Shown here piece after piece: positions 45,327-58,993 of a DNA stretch of 64,000 bases (position 1 is the first letter of the stretch; each line of letters opens with the position of its first letter). The position numbers were made by a program, and so were the translations under genes. The notes beneath the pieces were generated by a model. It was not told the origin of the DNA, did not search any database, and worked only from the letters and a program-made list of their open reading frames with translations. The DNA is from Canna indica (Eukaryota; Streptophyta; Magnoliopsida; Zingiberales; Cannaceae): the NCBI GenBank assembly GCA_034359265.1, contig CP136891.1, positions 53,708,501 through 53,772,500 of the forward strand, read 5' to 3'.

Positions 45327-46580
45327 TGTTATCCCAAGGTTCAACCTTGGCAACACTCTTAGTTTTGATGATAATAAACATGGTTCTAATAGTTTATCAA
45401 GGTTTGGTCTCAGGTTGGACATACGATACGCATCCGAAGCTTGTTGGAAAAATTACGAAAAATCAAGAATCGGAGGCTTCGGAGTCGAGCATGTCAAAAT
45501 TAGTTTCTTTTATTGTAAATGATCATAAGCCTTAGTTTGATGTCCTCATTGAGTTTAAAGCCAAAAAATTGAAACCCGAATCCCGAAAACTTAAAAACTA
45601 GAAAAATCATAAAACGGTCTTGAAAATTTCTGAGTATAGGGGGTTCCTTGGATAGCTACACAATTTAGATATTTTCTTGCCATCAAAAGTCCCAATAATT
45701 TTTCCTTAGATAAAAACAAATTAAAGACATATTTTTAAAGAATATTTGGAAACTATTAACCTAAAAAAATAAAGCTTGAAAGACTAGAAACCTCCAAACT
45801 ATATAGAATTCCCAGAGTGCCCTCACCTAGTTTTTTAAAAAGCTGCCTAGAATTCCTAGAATGCCCCCAAATAGCTCTTTTACAAATAAGATATGGTTTG
45901 AACGGCTCTTTGCTTCCATACTTCAATACCAACTCTATAAATACACCCACATCTCCCTTCCTAAGGCTCCCAACTATTCCATTGAGCTACCAAAACATTT
46001 TCTTGAGCCTTAAAGAGTGATTCAAAGTGCAAACCTCAACTTCTCATTCTGAAAGTCTTCAAAACTCCATTTCAAGTCTTCAATCTGAATTTCTACATAT
46101 CTTGAGGCTTTGGAGTACTAGGAGGCAACTTGGAGGAGCTCATTTGAGTTTGTTTTAATTTATAACTCCTTTACTTGTATTTTCTTTCTTATTTGCTTCT
46201 CATTTCAAGTTGTCAAGTGTGGTGCAGTGTTACACCTAGGTTTCTTCATATATGAGTATTTTGCTTTGGAATAGTAGTTGAGGCATCCTCGAAGGTTGAG
46301 GGATAAGTCATCTTTGTATTATTGAGGAAACATTCAAGTCATAAAGATTTAAGGTTAGAAATCCTTGGTGAGGTACCAAGGTAGTAGAGTAGGCGGTTTT
46401 GTTGAACCATTCTAAATTTCACATGTTAGTATTGCTTCTCTATTTAATCTTGCTTGGTAATAATCATTACTCATTTATATTTGCATCTTGAAAGCATATA
46501 ACTGAAAATAACAAAAATCCATAGTTAGGCCACTAAAAAAAATCGGAATTGAACTTAGCGTATTTAGGCTACACATTATT

Positions 46581-48033
46581 TGTAGTCGAAATGGCAATAC
46601 TAGAGGGGGGGTGAATAGTGTGTTTACTAAATTAATTAGCCTAAATTCAATTTTAATTGTTTACTTAGATTGTTTAGGCAATTTACAATTGAATGGTTAG
46701 ATGCGGAAGCGATAAATGATAAAGCAATAAATACACACAAGTTATCAATGCAAACACGAGAATTTATAGTGGTTCGGCCTCAATGCCTACTCCACTACCT
46801 AAGCACCCCGCTTAGGATTTCCAAACTAAGTTTTACTAGATTAATTAGTTTGCCTTACACAGAGGACTTTGACTCGAAGAGTCGCATTCTCGACCTAAGG
46901 CACTTCCACACCCGGAAGTCTCTGCCTTCTTACCGAGAGAACTCTTCCACCTCAACCCCAAGGTATACCTCAACTAATGCTAGTAAAAACTAAGTTTACA
47001 CAAGTGGCTTTACACCATCACAACAAGGTAACCACTTACACAACAAGACCTAATAGCCTATGTCTTCTCACAAACTCAAATCATAACAGTTAAAATACAA
47101 TCAAAAGAGCTAAAAAAGTAAACCAAGATTAAAAGCTCTTTACCAAGCCTTGGAACCTCCAACTCGATGAGTCGTAGAGCTTGATTCAATTCCCGAGTTG
47201 AGGCAGCAGTTGGCGCTTGAGAAAATGTTCGCGAAAAGAGCAGAGCGTGCTTAATCAATCTATAGAAGGCTCAAATCTTCCTTTTAATTGCTCAATAAAA
47301 TCTGTAATCATCAAGGAAGAAGATTAAAAGGAGTTAGATGAGGTATATTTATACCCTCACGAAGAAACGACAGCTCAACGGATAGAAAACTATCCGTTGC
47401 AAATGCTTGATCGATTGGTCGATCGACCGCCCGAATGACCACTGCCTTCCTCTTTGTGTGCGGTCGACCGATGGGTCGACTGCCAGATGTAAAACAATCG
47501 ATTCCACATTCGGTCAACCAGTCGATCGATCGACGCATGTTGCACCTTTGGCGATACCTGATCGATCAAAGTAGCTACTGCTGCTTTTTACCTTTGGTCA
47601 GTCGACCGACCGGTCGACTGAGGTAGCCTTAACAATGGCTACTGCCACTTTTTACCTACATTCGGTCGATCGCCCGATCGACCGAACTTAGGCTGAATTT
47701 GATTTCTTCGGCCTTCTTCTTGCACGCTTCATTTTCGAGTTCCGACTTTCAACGAGCATCAACTTGGAGAGATTTCCATGTGATCTTTGGACTCGTCCAA
47801 TGCAACTTTGGTGCACTCATCGAGCTTAGAGAAATTTCCACGACGAACCCGAGCTCGACGATCAATGTCCTTCCGATTTTCCGATTTCTTCTGATTTTTC
47901 CAATCGAGGACATCGAAGGTTAATCGATATGGAACCTGAAAGATTTCTCGACGAAATATTAGTTCCATGTTTGTTATCATCAAAACCAAGATTAAGAGAT
48001 TAAGAGATTAAGTCTAAGGTTGAAAACCTAAAG
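46581..48033 (-). repeat. Copia B 3' LTR
   Basis: Matches 61429-62693 from its TGTAGTCGAAATGG end inward, but holds an extra block with gtcgaccg-type palindromes near 47550-47700 that the other LTR lacks. Its inner end is altered (cctaaagcctatg instead of a clean CCAACA), and no polypurine tract follows, so the LTR/interior border is damaged. Confidence 0.82.
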
Positions 48034-49669
48034 CCTATGAATGAAATTTTTTGATACCAATTATTGAATGGTCAAGTATATGAATCAAGTTTGGGCTTAA
48101 AATGAAATTTCTAAGTCACTTTGTTGACTTAGGTGAACCTATACTTCAAGATTTGAAATACCAATTGTTGGATGAAAATTTTTGATACCAATTATTGAAT
48201 GGTCATTTGAAATGCATGTATCAAGTTTGAACTAAAAATGAATTTTCTAAGTTCATTTTTCATCTTATATTGTTTTTAATGAAAAAAATAAATATTTCTA
48301 ATTATCATTCAAATTATCAAAATCATTCCTATGAATGATTTTACTCAAGCAATGGTCTGAATGATTTTAGACAATGAATCAAAATGGTATACATGAATTT
48401 TCATTTGAAGTTTTTGATGAGAAAACAAAGTATCAGAAAGATTGATATTTCAAGAAGGATGATACTTTGTGTTTTGAAAATCCAATTTTAAAATTCCATT
48501 TCAAATCAGATTCTTGATAAAACTTTTCAAAATTTTTACTGAAGATCCTAGATTTTCCAGTGAGGGTGCAATTTCAAGAATCAATTAAAAAGATTTTTCT
48601 ATATTTCTCTAGAGATAACTAAAAATGATACCAATTGTTGATTGAAATTTTATTTTTGTAATTTTCAGTTATTTTCAAAACATGTTCAATTTTCATTCAA
48701 ACTTTTATGACACCATAAAGTAATCATGCAAAGAGTGTATGCCAAGTTTGAAATGAAAATTATATCTTAAGTCAAGATATTAACTTAGCATGGTTTCATT
48801 CAAACTAAGCTAGTTATCATGAAACTTGCTAAGTTTTAATCTTATGATTTACTCATGATTTTTCAACTTTAAGCTTATGGACACCTAATCATGAGTAAAT
48901 CTAAACATGTTCTCAAATATGGATTGAAAATGAGACTTTTAAGTCAACTTGTTGACTTGGGTCAATTTGGTTCAAAAGAGGTAAGCATGAATTGACCTCT
49001 ATGTCATTTTATCCATATCCATATGAATTTTTTACTTTAAGTGCATGGAAACATGTCATACCTATTCCTAAATATGTTTATGACTTCTCGACTTAAAATG
49101 AAGTGACCAATTCGATTTATTGACTTGGGTCAAACTTTTCAAGCTTAAGTCCTCTAATATGATCTAGTTATCACATTTGATCATCTAGACATGAATTTTC
49201 AATTTTAAATACCTAGACTTATGTAATATGTGTTTCTAAACATGTTCATTAGGTGTTTACTCAAAATGAGGTCTCTAATAAGAATTTTAACCTAGAGCAA
49301 GTTTCATTCAATCAAGATATCATGAAATTGCCCAAGTTATCAAAATTTTGCCTACTCATGAAACTTCAAACATTTATCATGCAAAAACAATCATGAGTAT
49401 ATAGAGACATCATTAAAGAATGAATATTCAAGAATTATATTAAGATTTTGCAAAAAAAAATTCATACCTCTTTCAATAGATTTTGCCAAACTTGTCATTT
49501 ACTTTTCATTTTCTTTTAGATACCATAGCCTTCAATGTTTACCACTTTCTTAACTTGCAAGTAGGCTTTATTAGTATCATAATGAATTTATATACCAACT
49601 AGCAAGCTAACATACTAAATAGCAAAGGATCAATGAAAAGTTTCATTTAAAAACCTTAACCTATGTTAG
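48034..49669 (-). other. Copia B non-coding interior, part 1
   Basis: AT-rich, with repeated gataccaattgttgga-type strings at about 48050, 48155 and 48630 and a degenerate unit from about 49265 that continues in part 2. No coding domain is seen on either strand. Confidence 0.7.
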
Positions 49670-52103
49670 TGTCACACCCCAACTGAGGGTAGTGTGACCG
49701 GCTAGGGCCTATATCCTGCCATGTAGCCTACTATCCACACTAACATCAAGAAAACCAAGACATATCGACTGAAAGAAAACTCAACATACTTTATAAAAGT
49801 TTGTAAGTCACAATATATAAGTTTTTCAAAACAAATAGAAACATCAACATAAAAACCGAATAGTCAAATATCAAGTTTTACAATTCTTTTCAATTACAAC
49901 CGTCGGTGCAGAAACAAAACCATCATAACTAGGCACTAGCCTAAGACTCATGGACACCACTACGAGATATGGCACCGCCTCCGTCCTCCAGCTGTAGCAT
50001 GACGACACCAAGCTACTGCTCATGCTCTACAGAAATAGAAATAAACTGTGAGTCCACTTGGGACTCAGTGAGTGGCTCAAATGAACCTCCACATAAGCCT
50101 CGGTCATTCATATATATCATATAAGGCAATAAAGGAATTAACAAGGAGGTAAAATTTATTTCTAATGTGACTACAGACCCTCAACTGATCCATCAACATC
50201 AACGGTACATGATAACGTGCTACCTCGGCTTATCAAGCCTTCGACATCCGGCCCTCGGGCCTTCTCATCGAATCATATCTCGGCTATCGCCGTCCCTACC
50301 ATATCAGGTAGTATCATATTGGCATCATCCACATCATCTCAAGATGCAAGCAAACAATCCTGGGCCGTCGACTAGGATGGTCCACTAGTCTTCGGACACC
50401 GTCTGGGGTAAGGATAGCTAGTCCCACCCAACTGGGGTCTGGCACCTAGCGGGCCTGCTGGCATATATACACACATCGGGCCTTTGCCCGTATCTAGCCT
50501 ATGTCTGGCTACCGGGTCAACAGTTTATGCCACCCTTTCAATATATATATGCATGTACGAGCTCCAAGTTTCCAAAAGTATACAAGCAGACATAGAAGTG
50601 TTATCGTCTCATAACTAAGTTTCCATAAATGTGCTATGGTCATCTAGTGACGCCTTACATGTTGCCTATTCTCGTAGACTGTCTTAGGTGAGAATTTCCA
50701 TGAATCGACCTTGGAATACCATCTGAGAACATTTAGGGTAGCATGTATAATCCAAAGAAAAATGTGCAAATATTGTAACATTCATCATATATGACCATAA
50801 TGTTTATACATAACATTTCTTATACTACCTTAGGAATATTAGCACAATAAGAGCAGCTATCTAGCATGGCAAGGTAGGTAATGAATTTAAATAACTTGTA
50901 CAAAATACAAAACATGGTAACAATGTCAACATCCAAAGTTTAAGGATCTAATGCCAAGTATGGTTACAAAACTAGCATTTCTACAATTCAAAATCAATTA
51001 AGCTACTTGCTAAGTTTGGTGTTCTTCCTAAGTATTGTCATATCTTTATGTGTGATCCTTAAAATCATGAAATTTTCATCTAAAGCAAGTCTCTCCTCCT
51101 CTCCCTAATCTTGGCCGAACCATCAGCAAGGAGGACCTTGCTCGGCCAAGGTCCTTGGGGTAGGAAAAGAGGGAGGAGACTCTAGCTATACCTTTACCTC
51201 TTCAATTCCGCATACAATTTAAATACCAATGAACTACTTAATCTTCCCCTCACCCTTGGCCGAACCCTGTTCATGAGTTGTAGGGTTCATTTGGCCACTT
51301 CAAGGGACTTTAGAGAGGGCACACTTCATAACACGCTAGATGTTAAAATGATCTACATCAAAACAGTGATATAAGGTCATCTAAGGGCCTTCTTGTCGTC
51401 AAGGGAATTAGGGAAAATTTCGGCATGACCTTTCCCCTTTTCCCATGACTCGGCAGCCCCAAGAACATGCAAATCGACGATTAAAATAGTGAGATCCGAC
51501 AAGAACCTTTATAAAATAGTAAACACATGTCGTTGAAATCATGGATCGTCGGAAAAATCGCGAGAACTCAACCTATCATCTAGGGTTCGGCCACCCGCCT
51601 CCCCCAAACCTTTTAAACATTAACCACTCACCTAGATCGCCAAGAAACAAGGATGAGGTGACGACGACTTGAGATTTTCCGAAGATGACACGAGTTTCGG
51701 ATCGATCCAAGCCCCCAATCCTCCTCCTTGCTCCTTCTCCTCTTCTCCCTTGCGGACTTGTGCGACTAAATTGGTGGGTCGCATAGTTGCCATAAGGGGG
51801 GTTTTATCCCGTCAACCATCTTTCCAAAGATGGCCTCAAGGCTCACTTAAGTCATACCCGAAACTCGACCTAAACCCAAACTCGACTTGGGTTCCGACTC
51901 AACCCATAACATGACTCGAGTTAACTTAATTTAAGGTATGATTTCATACAAGGAAAGTTAATTACCCAAATGGACTTCATGATCCATTAGCCGAGTCATA
52001 CCTTTTCACTGAAGGTGATCCTGAGGCTCGACTCGACTACCCCCTGGTTCGACGCGCTGCACCTAAATAGATTTTTATATTAGGAAACTTTTCCGGGTCT
52101 TAC
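49670..52103 (-). repeat. G2 3' LTR
   Basis: 2434 bp, bounded on the plus strand by TGTCACACCCC and GGGTCTTACA. It lacks about 100 bp found in the other LTR at 57270-57400. Confidence 0.9.
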
Positions 52104-53450
52104 AACCTTCCCCCTTAAGGGAAATTTGTCCTCGAATTTACTTAAATTACAAGGACTTACCGGCTCCTCGAACAAGGAAGGGTAGTGCTCTACATCCCAA
52201 GTGGCCTCTTGCCCAGAATGATGCTCCCATCTGACCTTTACCAGGGTAATTTCTTTGGACCTTAGCTTCCTGATTTGGCGGTCAAGGATCTGTACAGTCC
52301 TTTCCTCGAACGAGATGGCCGAATCTACCTCGATGGAAGAGGGCTCGATCACATGCGAATCATCTTTTACATATTTTCGCAACAAGGATACATGGAAGAC
52401 CGGGTGTACTCTGTTTAGGCTAGGAGGTAATGTCATCTCTAGGCCACCTCGCCCCTCCGCTTGAGAACGGGAAAAGGCCCAATGTATTTAGGGCTTAGCT
52501 TCCCCTTCTTCCCAAACCAGACCACCCCTTTCATAGGAGAGATCTTCAGAAAGACTAAGTCACCCTTGGCAAATTCCAATTCCCTGGCCTTCTTGTCAGC
52601 ATACATTTTCTATCGACTCTAGGCCGCCAGCAATCTTTCCTTTATAGCCTTTACTTTTTCTACCGCTTCCTCAACCAGATCAGGGACCACCATGAGTGAT
52701 TCCCCAGCCTCAAACTGGCCCATCGGAGACCTACACCGCCGCCCATACAAAGCCTCAGAAGGGGCCATGCCAATGCTACTGTGATAGCTATTGTTGTAGG
52801 CAGACTCTATCAGCGGTAGGTGCCTCTCCCAGCCATCGGCCATATCCAGGACGCATGCTCTCAGCATGTTCTCCAAAGTTTGGATGGTCCGCTCTGACTG
52901 CCCATCTGTTTGTGGATGGAAAGCTGTGCTGAAATGCACCTGGGTACCCAAGGCTTCCTGGAAGGACTGACAAAACTGGGCTATGAACTGGATACTGTGG
53001 TTGGATATAATCATCATCGGGGTATCATGATATGCCATAATCCTATCCAAGAACAGTCAGGCATACTGCTCTGCAGAGAAGGTAGTTTTCATCGGTATGA
53101 AGTGTGCGGTCTTAGTTAACCAGTCCACTACCACCCAAATGGAATCAAAACTGCCTTTTGACTTAGGCCATCCGATCACTAGATCCATGGTGATTTTCTC
53201 CTATTTCCACTCGGGCACCTCGAGGTTTTGCAGAAGCCCTGTAGGCTTAAGGTGTTCAGCCTTCACCTGCTGGCAGACCAGACATTTGGAGACAAACTCG
53301 GCTACCTCTCTTTTCATACCTTTCCACCAGTAATGCTGCCTTAAATCATGGTACATCTTGGTGGCCACCGGATGCATCGTGTAAGTGGAACGATGACTCA
53401 GTTCTAGGACTTGCTTGGTACTACTATCCGGTCTCTGAACCTCAGTACAC
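52104..53450 (-). pseudogene. G2 integrase and chromodomain
   Basis: Minus-strand frames 53050-52619 and 52436-52080 encode the integrase end (FHPQTDGQSERTIQTLENM, NNSYHSSIGMAPSEALYGR), then PSLNRVHPVFHVSLL and a chromodomain (VKVRWEHHSGQEATWDVE). The upstream core and H2C2 zinc region (53330-53050) are readable in broken frames. In the GTQF-type motif the sequence reads NHSIQF, so a usual Asp is missing from the active-site strand. The last frame runs on into the LTR. Inactive as it stands. Confidence 0.88.
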
Positions 53451-54950
53451 CCTCTGAGTCTAATCTGAAACCATTCTCTGCATCATCTCTTTGCACTAGA
53501 TCCTTGGTCATCGCACAAAAGGCGTCCTCCCCCTGCGCAGCTCGCAGCATGTCCACCAGCGTGAACTGTACCCGTAGGTGTGCCATCAGGGCACCTGAAG
53601 CTGACACTGATAAGGTTGCACCCCCATCTAGGCACAAAGCCAACTCTCGAGCTAGAGGCATCTGCTTAACTTCCAAATGAGCTAAATTACCCATGGACTT
53701 CCTGCTCAGAGCATCTGCTACCACATTTGCTTTCCCCGGATGATACATAATGGTGTAATCATAATCCTTTAGGAGCTCTAGCCACCTCCTCTGCCTGAGG
53801 TTCAGCTCCTTTTGGATAAGCGAGTACTGGAGGCTCTTGTGATATGTGTAGATCTCGCAAGTCTCCCCGTACAGGTAGTGTCGCTAAAGCTTCAGTGCAA
53901 AGACCACTGTCGCTAGTTCTAGGTCATGCGTCGAATAGTTCTTCTCATGAACTTTCAGTTGGCGGGACGCATAAGCGATGACTCTGCCAAACTGCATTAA
54001 GACGCAGTCCATGCCAACTCGAGAGGCATCACAGAAGACTACAAACCCTCTTGAGCCAAAAGGTATAGCCAACATGGGTGCAGATGTCAAACATGCCTTA
54101 AGCTTCTAAAAGCTCGCCTCGCATTTGTCAACCGAAATGAACCTGACCTTTTTTGGGTCAACCGAGTCAAAGGGGCTACAATTCTGGAGAAGTTCTCTAC
54201 AAACTTTTGATAGTACCCAGCCAAACCAAGAAAACTGCGGACCTCAATCACGCTAGTCGGCCGTTTCCAGCTCTGCACCACTTCTATCTTGGCAGGATCT
54301 ACCCTTATCCCTTCCTTGGACACTACATGGCCCAAGAACCCTACACTTTCCAATCAAAATTCAGACTTGGAAAATTTTGCGAACAAACGGTGCTCTCTGA
54401 GGGTTTCCAAGACCATTCTCAAGTGCTTAGAGTGCTCTTCCTCACTCTTGGAGTAAACCAGCATGTCGTCAATGAAGTCAATCACAAAGCTGTTCAGGTA
54501 CTCCTTAAATAACCTGTTCATTAGGTCCATGAAGGCAGCAGGTGCGTTGGTTAGGCCAAAGGACATCACTAGGAACTCATAGTGACTGTAGCGAGTCCTA
54601 AAGGCCGTCTTAGGCACATCGCAGTCCTGGATCCTCAGCTGATGGTACCCGGACTTTAGATCTATCTTTGAAAACCACTGTGCCCCCTGCAGCTGGTCAA
54701 ACAGATCATCTATCCTCAGTAGTGGGTAGCGATTCTTGATGGTCACCTTGTTCAGCTGCCTATAGTCGATGCACATGCGCATCGACCCATCCTTCTTCTT
54801 CACGAAGAGAATTGGGGAACCCCAAGGTGACACGCTCGGCCAGGTGAAACCCAGGTCTAGTATTTCCTGCAATTGCACCTTTAACTCCCTGAGTTTGGCC
54901 GGTGCCATCCTATAAGGTGGAATGGAAATTGGTTTCACCCCGGGCTGCAG
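53451..54950 (-). pseudogene. G2 reverse transcriptase and RNase H
   Basis: The frame 54938-54354 holds the RT palm: [49 protein letters not shown], and the catalytic FIDDMLVYS. It stops at a TGA (54354-54356) where related proteins have Trp. The thumb continues in 54353-54087 ([29 protein letters not shown]). RNase H lies in 54090-53884 ([32 protein letters not shown]), and a connector with [15 protein letters not shown] follows at 53748. The palm itself is intact. Confidence 0.92.
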
Positions 54951-55500
54951 GTCAATGCAACATCAACTTCTCTTCTGGGCGGCAATCCCGACAATTCCTC
55001 AGGAAACACATCTGGGAATTCACAGACCACTGGGGTTTCGCTGACATTCCTTGCCTCACCCCTTTCCTCCTCAGCCACAGATATGAAGGCCAGGAAGGAT
55101 TGGCAGCCGCCCTGAAGCAACTTACGAGCCTTTAGGGCTGAGATGACCCTTATCGGCTTGCTACCTCCCTCCCCTTCGAAGGTGAACTATGGCAACCCAG
55201 GCTTATTAAACATTATCGTTTTAGCTCTGCAATCCAATATCGCAAAGTGCTCTGCCAACTAGTCCATGCCAAGGAGGGTGTCATTGGCAATTTTGCAGCA
55301 AATATGACAGACACAAACGAGTGCGTGGCACCCGGATCAAATAAAACACATGCAGCAGAAGAACATACTAAAATAGTACCTGCCACCACTGCTTTAGACG
55401 CTTCTGCCCCATCACGATTCATAGCATATACCCGAGCAGGCGGCCTCTCTGAATGACTGGTCTGTGGCCCCTTATTCTGTGTCTGCCCCCTCTGAGCCAC
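54951..55500 (-). pseudogene. G2 protease region
   Basis: The frame 55500-55213 contains VLFDPGATHSFVS. The usual active-site triplet Asp-Ser/Thr-Gly reads Asp-Pro-Gly, so the protease is probably inactive. A second frame (55120-54935) carries the connector VCEFPDVFPEELSGLPP that leads into RT. Confidence 0.85.
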
Positions 55501-55749
55501 TTACCCTACTGACATAGGTGCCTTTCCCTTAGGTTGCTGAGGCTTCTGGATAATTTCCTCAGGACAGTCCTTCTTGAAGTGCCCGACTCGGCCGCACTTG
55601 AAGCAACTAAGGTAGGCCCCCCTAGTGCCTCCGGCTGTTGCTGCTGCCATATTGCAGCACCTCAACCATCCGAGAGGCACCTCCTGGCACTGACATGCCA
55701 CCAGACTTGCACGGCATCTCAAAGTCCCATGCCCGCTTATCACGATCAC
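55501..55749 (-). pseudogene. G2 gag C-terminus with zinc knuckle
   Basis: CFKCGRVGHFKKDC is a complete CCHC knuckle, followed by the basic QPKGKAPMSVG linker also seen in G1. The main gag domain expected before it is not found: the interval to the primer site is about 720 bp and reads as non-coding. Confidence 0.8.
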
Positions 55750-56470
55750 TCATTAATACATCTCATGCTCATGAATGCCAAGATCACTCGGCCCATGCTG
55801 GCCCAACAGAAAACAATACATTCACACGACCCAAACCTAGCAATCATTCTAGTCGGTCGCTAGAATCTATCTAGCGAGCCTTCTACCCGGGCCCTCTCTG
55901 GTTGGGAATAGCCCACCCAACCAAATCCACTCAAGTCTAATGTCAGCGTGCCCCCCCCACGGGTCTAACATCAGTGTGGCTCACCGACGCAGTATCAAGA
56001 CCCAAAATCCACTCATCGAGTCAGGACCAACTTTCCAAGTCGGCACGCTTCTCGGCCCGACCATCGCTCATCCACGAGCACAAACACAATCAACATCCAT
56101 GCACAGTACACACAAGTACATAAAGAATATTTTCTGCCGACAACTAGGGAACGCGTCTATGCGCCCCCACTCGACCCTCTCTTGGGTCCAACCTCTTGAC
56201 TCTATGTTTTATCACCCAAATTACTGTCAGTGTCACTTAGTGCAGCATTGTGAGTCTTCATCACACTATCATAGAGAGAACAAGGAAACAATTATCTTGC
56301 TAACATAAATAATTCATTCAACTGTAATTTAAATTACTAACCGCATGGTGCGCTGAGTGCATGAGTGGTCGCCCAATCTCGTAGCATAACTATACTGTAT
56401 GTTGACACGCTAGCATATGTCTAATACGGTACCCAACACTGAGTTATAGACAAGACCTAACCTAGTGCTC
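55750..56470 (-). other. G2 leader where the gag domain should be
   Basis: No gag motifs on the minus strand. In G1 the primer site to knuckle distance is about 1235 bp with a readable gag; here it is about 860 bp with none. A deletion or replacement is inferred. Confidence 0.6.
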
Positions 56471-56482
56471 TGATACCAACTT
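56471..56482 (-). other. G2 primer-binding site
   Basis: On the minus strand, aagttggtatcagagc (to about 56467) follows the 5' LTR; it matches initiator-Met tRNA. Confidence 0.88.
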
Positions 56483-58993
56483 TGTCACACCCCAACTGAG
56501 GATAGTGTGATCGGCCAGGGCCTACATCCAGCCCTGTAGCCTACTATCCACACTAACATCAAGAAAACCAAGACATCGACTGAAAGAAAACTCAACATAC
56601 TTTAGAAAAGTTTGCAAGTCACAATATATAAGTTTTTCAAAACAAATAGAAATATCAACATCAAAACCGAATAGTCAAATATCAAGTTTTACAATTCTTT
56701 TCAATTACAACCGTTAGTGCAGAAACAAAACCATCATAACCAGGCACTAGTCTAAGACTCATGGACGCCGCTACGAGATATGGCACCGCCTTCGCGCTCC
56801 AGCTGCACCATGTCGACACTAAGCTACAGCTCATGCTCTGCAGAAATAGAAATAAATTGTGAGTCCACTTGGGACTCAGTGAGTGGCTCAAATGAACCTC
56901 CACATAAGCCTCGGTCATGCATATATATCATATAAGGCAATAAAGGAATGTACAAGGAGGTAAAATTTATTTCTAATGCGACTACAGACCCTCAATGGAT
57001 CCATCAACATCAACTGTACATGACAACCTGCTACCTCGGCTTATCAAGCCTTCGACATCCGGCCCTCGGGCCTTCTCATCGAATCATATCCCGGCTACCG
57101 CCGTCCCTCCCATATCAAGTAGTATCATACTGGCCATTGGCCACATCATCTCAAGATGCAAGCAAACAATCCCGGGCCGTCGACTAGGATGGTCCACTAG
57201 TCTACGAACACCGTCTGGGGTAAGGATAGCTAGTCCAACCCAACTGGTGTCTGGCACCTAGCGGGCCCGCTGGCGCACCTCTAGACCCAACTGGCCGAGC
57301 TGGGCATTGGTCATCTCCGACCTCCTCGCCCCTCGGCGGACCATCTCAAGCACATTACACAATCAATATCCTAGGGTTTCCATATATACACACATTGGGC
57401 CTTTGCCCATATCTAGCCTATGTTAGGCTACCGGGTCAACATTTTATGCCACCCTTTCAATATATATATGCACGTACGAGCTCTAAGTTTCCAAAAGTAT
57501 ACAAGCAGACATAGAAGTGTTATCGTCTCATAACTAAGTTTCCATAAATGTGCTATGGTCATCTAGTGACGCCTTACATGTTGCCTATTCTCGTAGACTG
57601 TCTTAGGTGAGAATTTCCATGAATCGACCTTGGAATACCATCTGAGAACATTTAGGGTAGCATGTATAATCCAAAGAAAAATGTGCAAATATTGTAACAT
57701 TCATCATATATGACCATAATGTTTATACATAACATTTCTTATACTACCTTAGGAATATTAGCACAATAAGAGCAGCTATCTAGCATGGCAAGGTTGGTAA
57801 TGAATTTAAATAACATGTATGAAATACAAAACATGGTAACAATGTCAACATCCAAAGTTTAAGGATCTAATGCCAAGTATGGTTACAAAACTAGCATTTC
57901 TACAATTCAAAATCAATTAAGCTACTTGCTAAGTTTGGTGTTCTTCCTAAGTATTGTCATATCTTTATGTGTGATCCTTAAAATCATGAAATTTCCATCT
58001 AAAGCAAGTGGCTCCTCCTCTCCCTAACCTTGGCCGAACCATGAGCAAGGAGGACCTTGCTCGGCCAAGGTCCTTGGGGTAGGAAAAGAGGGAGGAGACT
58101 CTAGCTATACATTTACCTCTTAAACTCCGCATACAATTTAAATACCAATGAACTACTTAATCTTCCCCTCACCGTTGGCCGAACCCTCTTCATGAGTTGT
58201 AGGGTTCATTCAACCACTTCAAGGTACTTTAGAGAGGGCACCCTTCATAACACGCGAGATGTTCGAAGGAACTACATCAAAACAGTGATATAAGGTCATC
58301 TAAGGGCCTTCTTGCCGTCAAGGGAATCGGGGAAAATTTCGGCATGACCTTTCCCCTTTTCCCATGACTCAGCAGCCCCAAGAACATGCAAATCGACGAT
58401 TAAAACAGTGAACACATGTTGTTGAAATCATGGATCGTCGGAAAAATCGCGAGAACTCAACCTATCATCTAGGGTTCGGCCACCCGCCTCCCCCAAACCT
58501 TTTAAACATTAACCACTCACCTAGATCGCCAAGAGACAAAGATCGGGTGATGACGACTTGAGATTTTCCAGAGACGACACTAGTTTCAGATCGATCCAAG
58601 ACCCCAATCCTCCTCCTTGCTCCTTCTCCTCTTCTCCCTTGTGGCCTTGTGCGACTCAATGGGTGAGTCGCACGGCTGCCATAAGGGGGATTTTATCCCC
58701 TCAACCATGTTTCCAAAGATGGCCTCAAGGGTCACTTAAGTCATACCCGGAACTCGACCTAAACCCAAACTCAATTTGGGTTCCGACTCAACCCATAACA
58801 TGACTCGAGTTAACTTAATTTAAGGTATGATTTCATAAAAGGAAAGTTAATTACCCAAATAGACTTCATGATCCATTAGCTGAGTCATACCTTTTCACTC
58901 GTGGCGATCCTGAGGCTCGACTCGACTACCCCCGGGTTCGACGTGCTGCACCAAAATAGATTTTTATATTAGGAAACTTTTTCGGGTCTTACA
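56483..58993 (-). repeat. G2 5' LTR
   Basis: 2511 bp, nearly identical to 49670-52103 over most of its length, with the extra segment at 57270-57400 and a short gap near 58410. Confidence 0.9.

Larger units (their letters stand above)
49670..58993 (-). mobile_element. Full-length Ty3/gypsy (Tekay-like) element G2
   Basis: 9324 bp with GTTAG on both sides (49665-49669, 58994-58998). On the minus strand: 5' LTR 56483-58993, primer site 56471-56482, gag zinc knuckle, protease, RT, RNase H, integrase, chromodomain, polypurine tract (about 52104-52120), 3' LTR 49670-52103. The LTRs look very similar apart from a few indels, so it is among the youngest insertions here. The chromodomain places it with plant chromoviruses. 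Confidence 0.93.

Noticed and set aside
54153..54512. Plus-strand frame of 119 codons, and similar ones at 52255 and 55534
   Set aside because: They are antisense to G2 gag, protease, RT and integrase regions and have no domains of their own.
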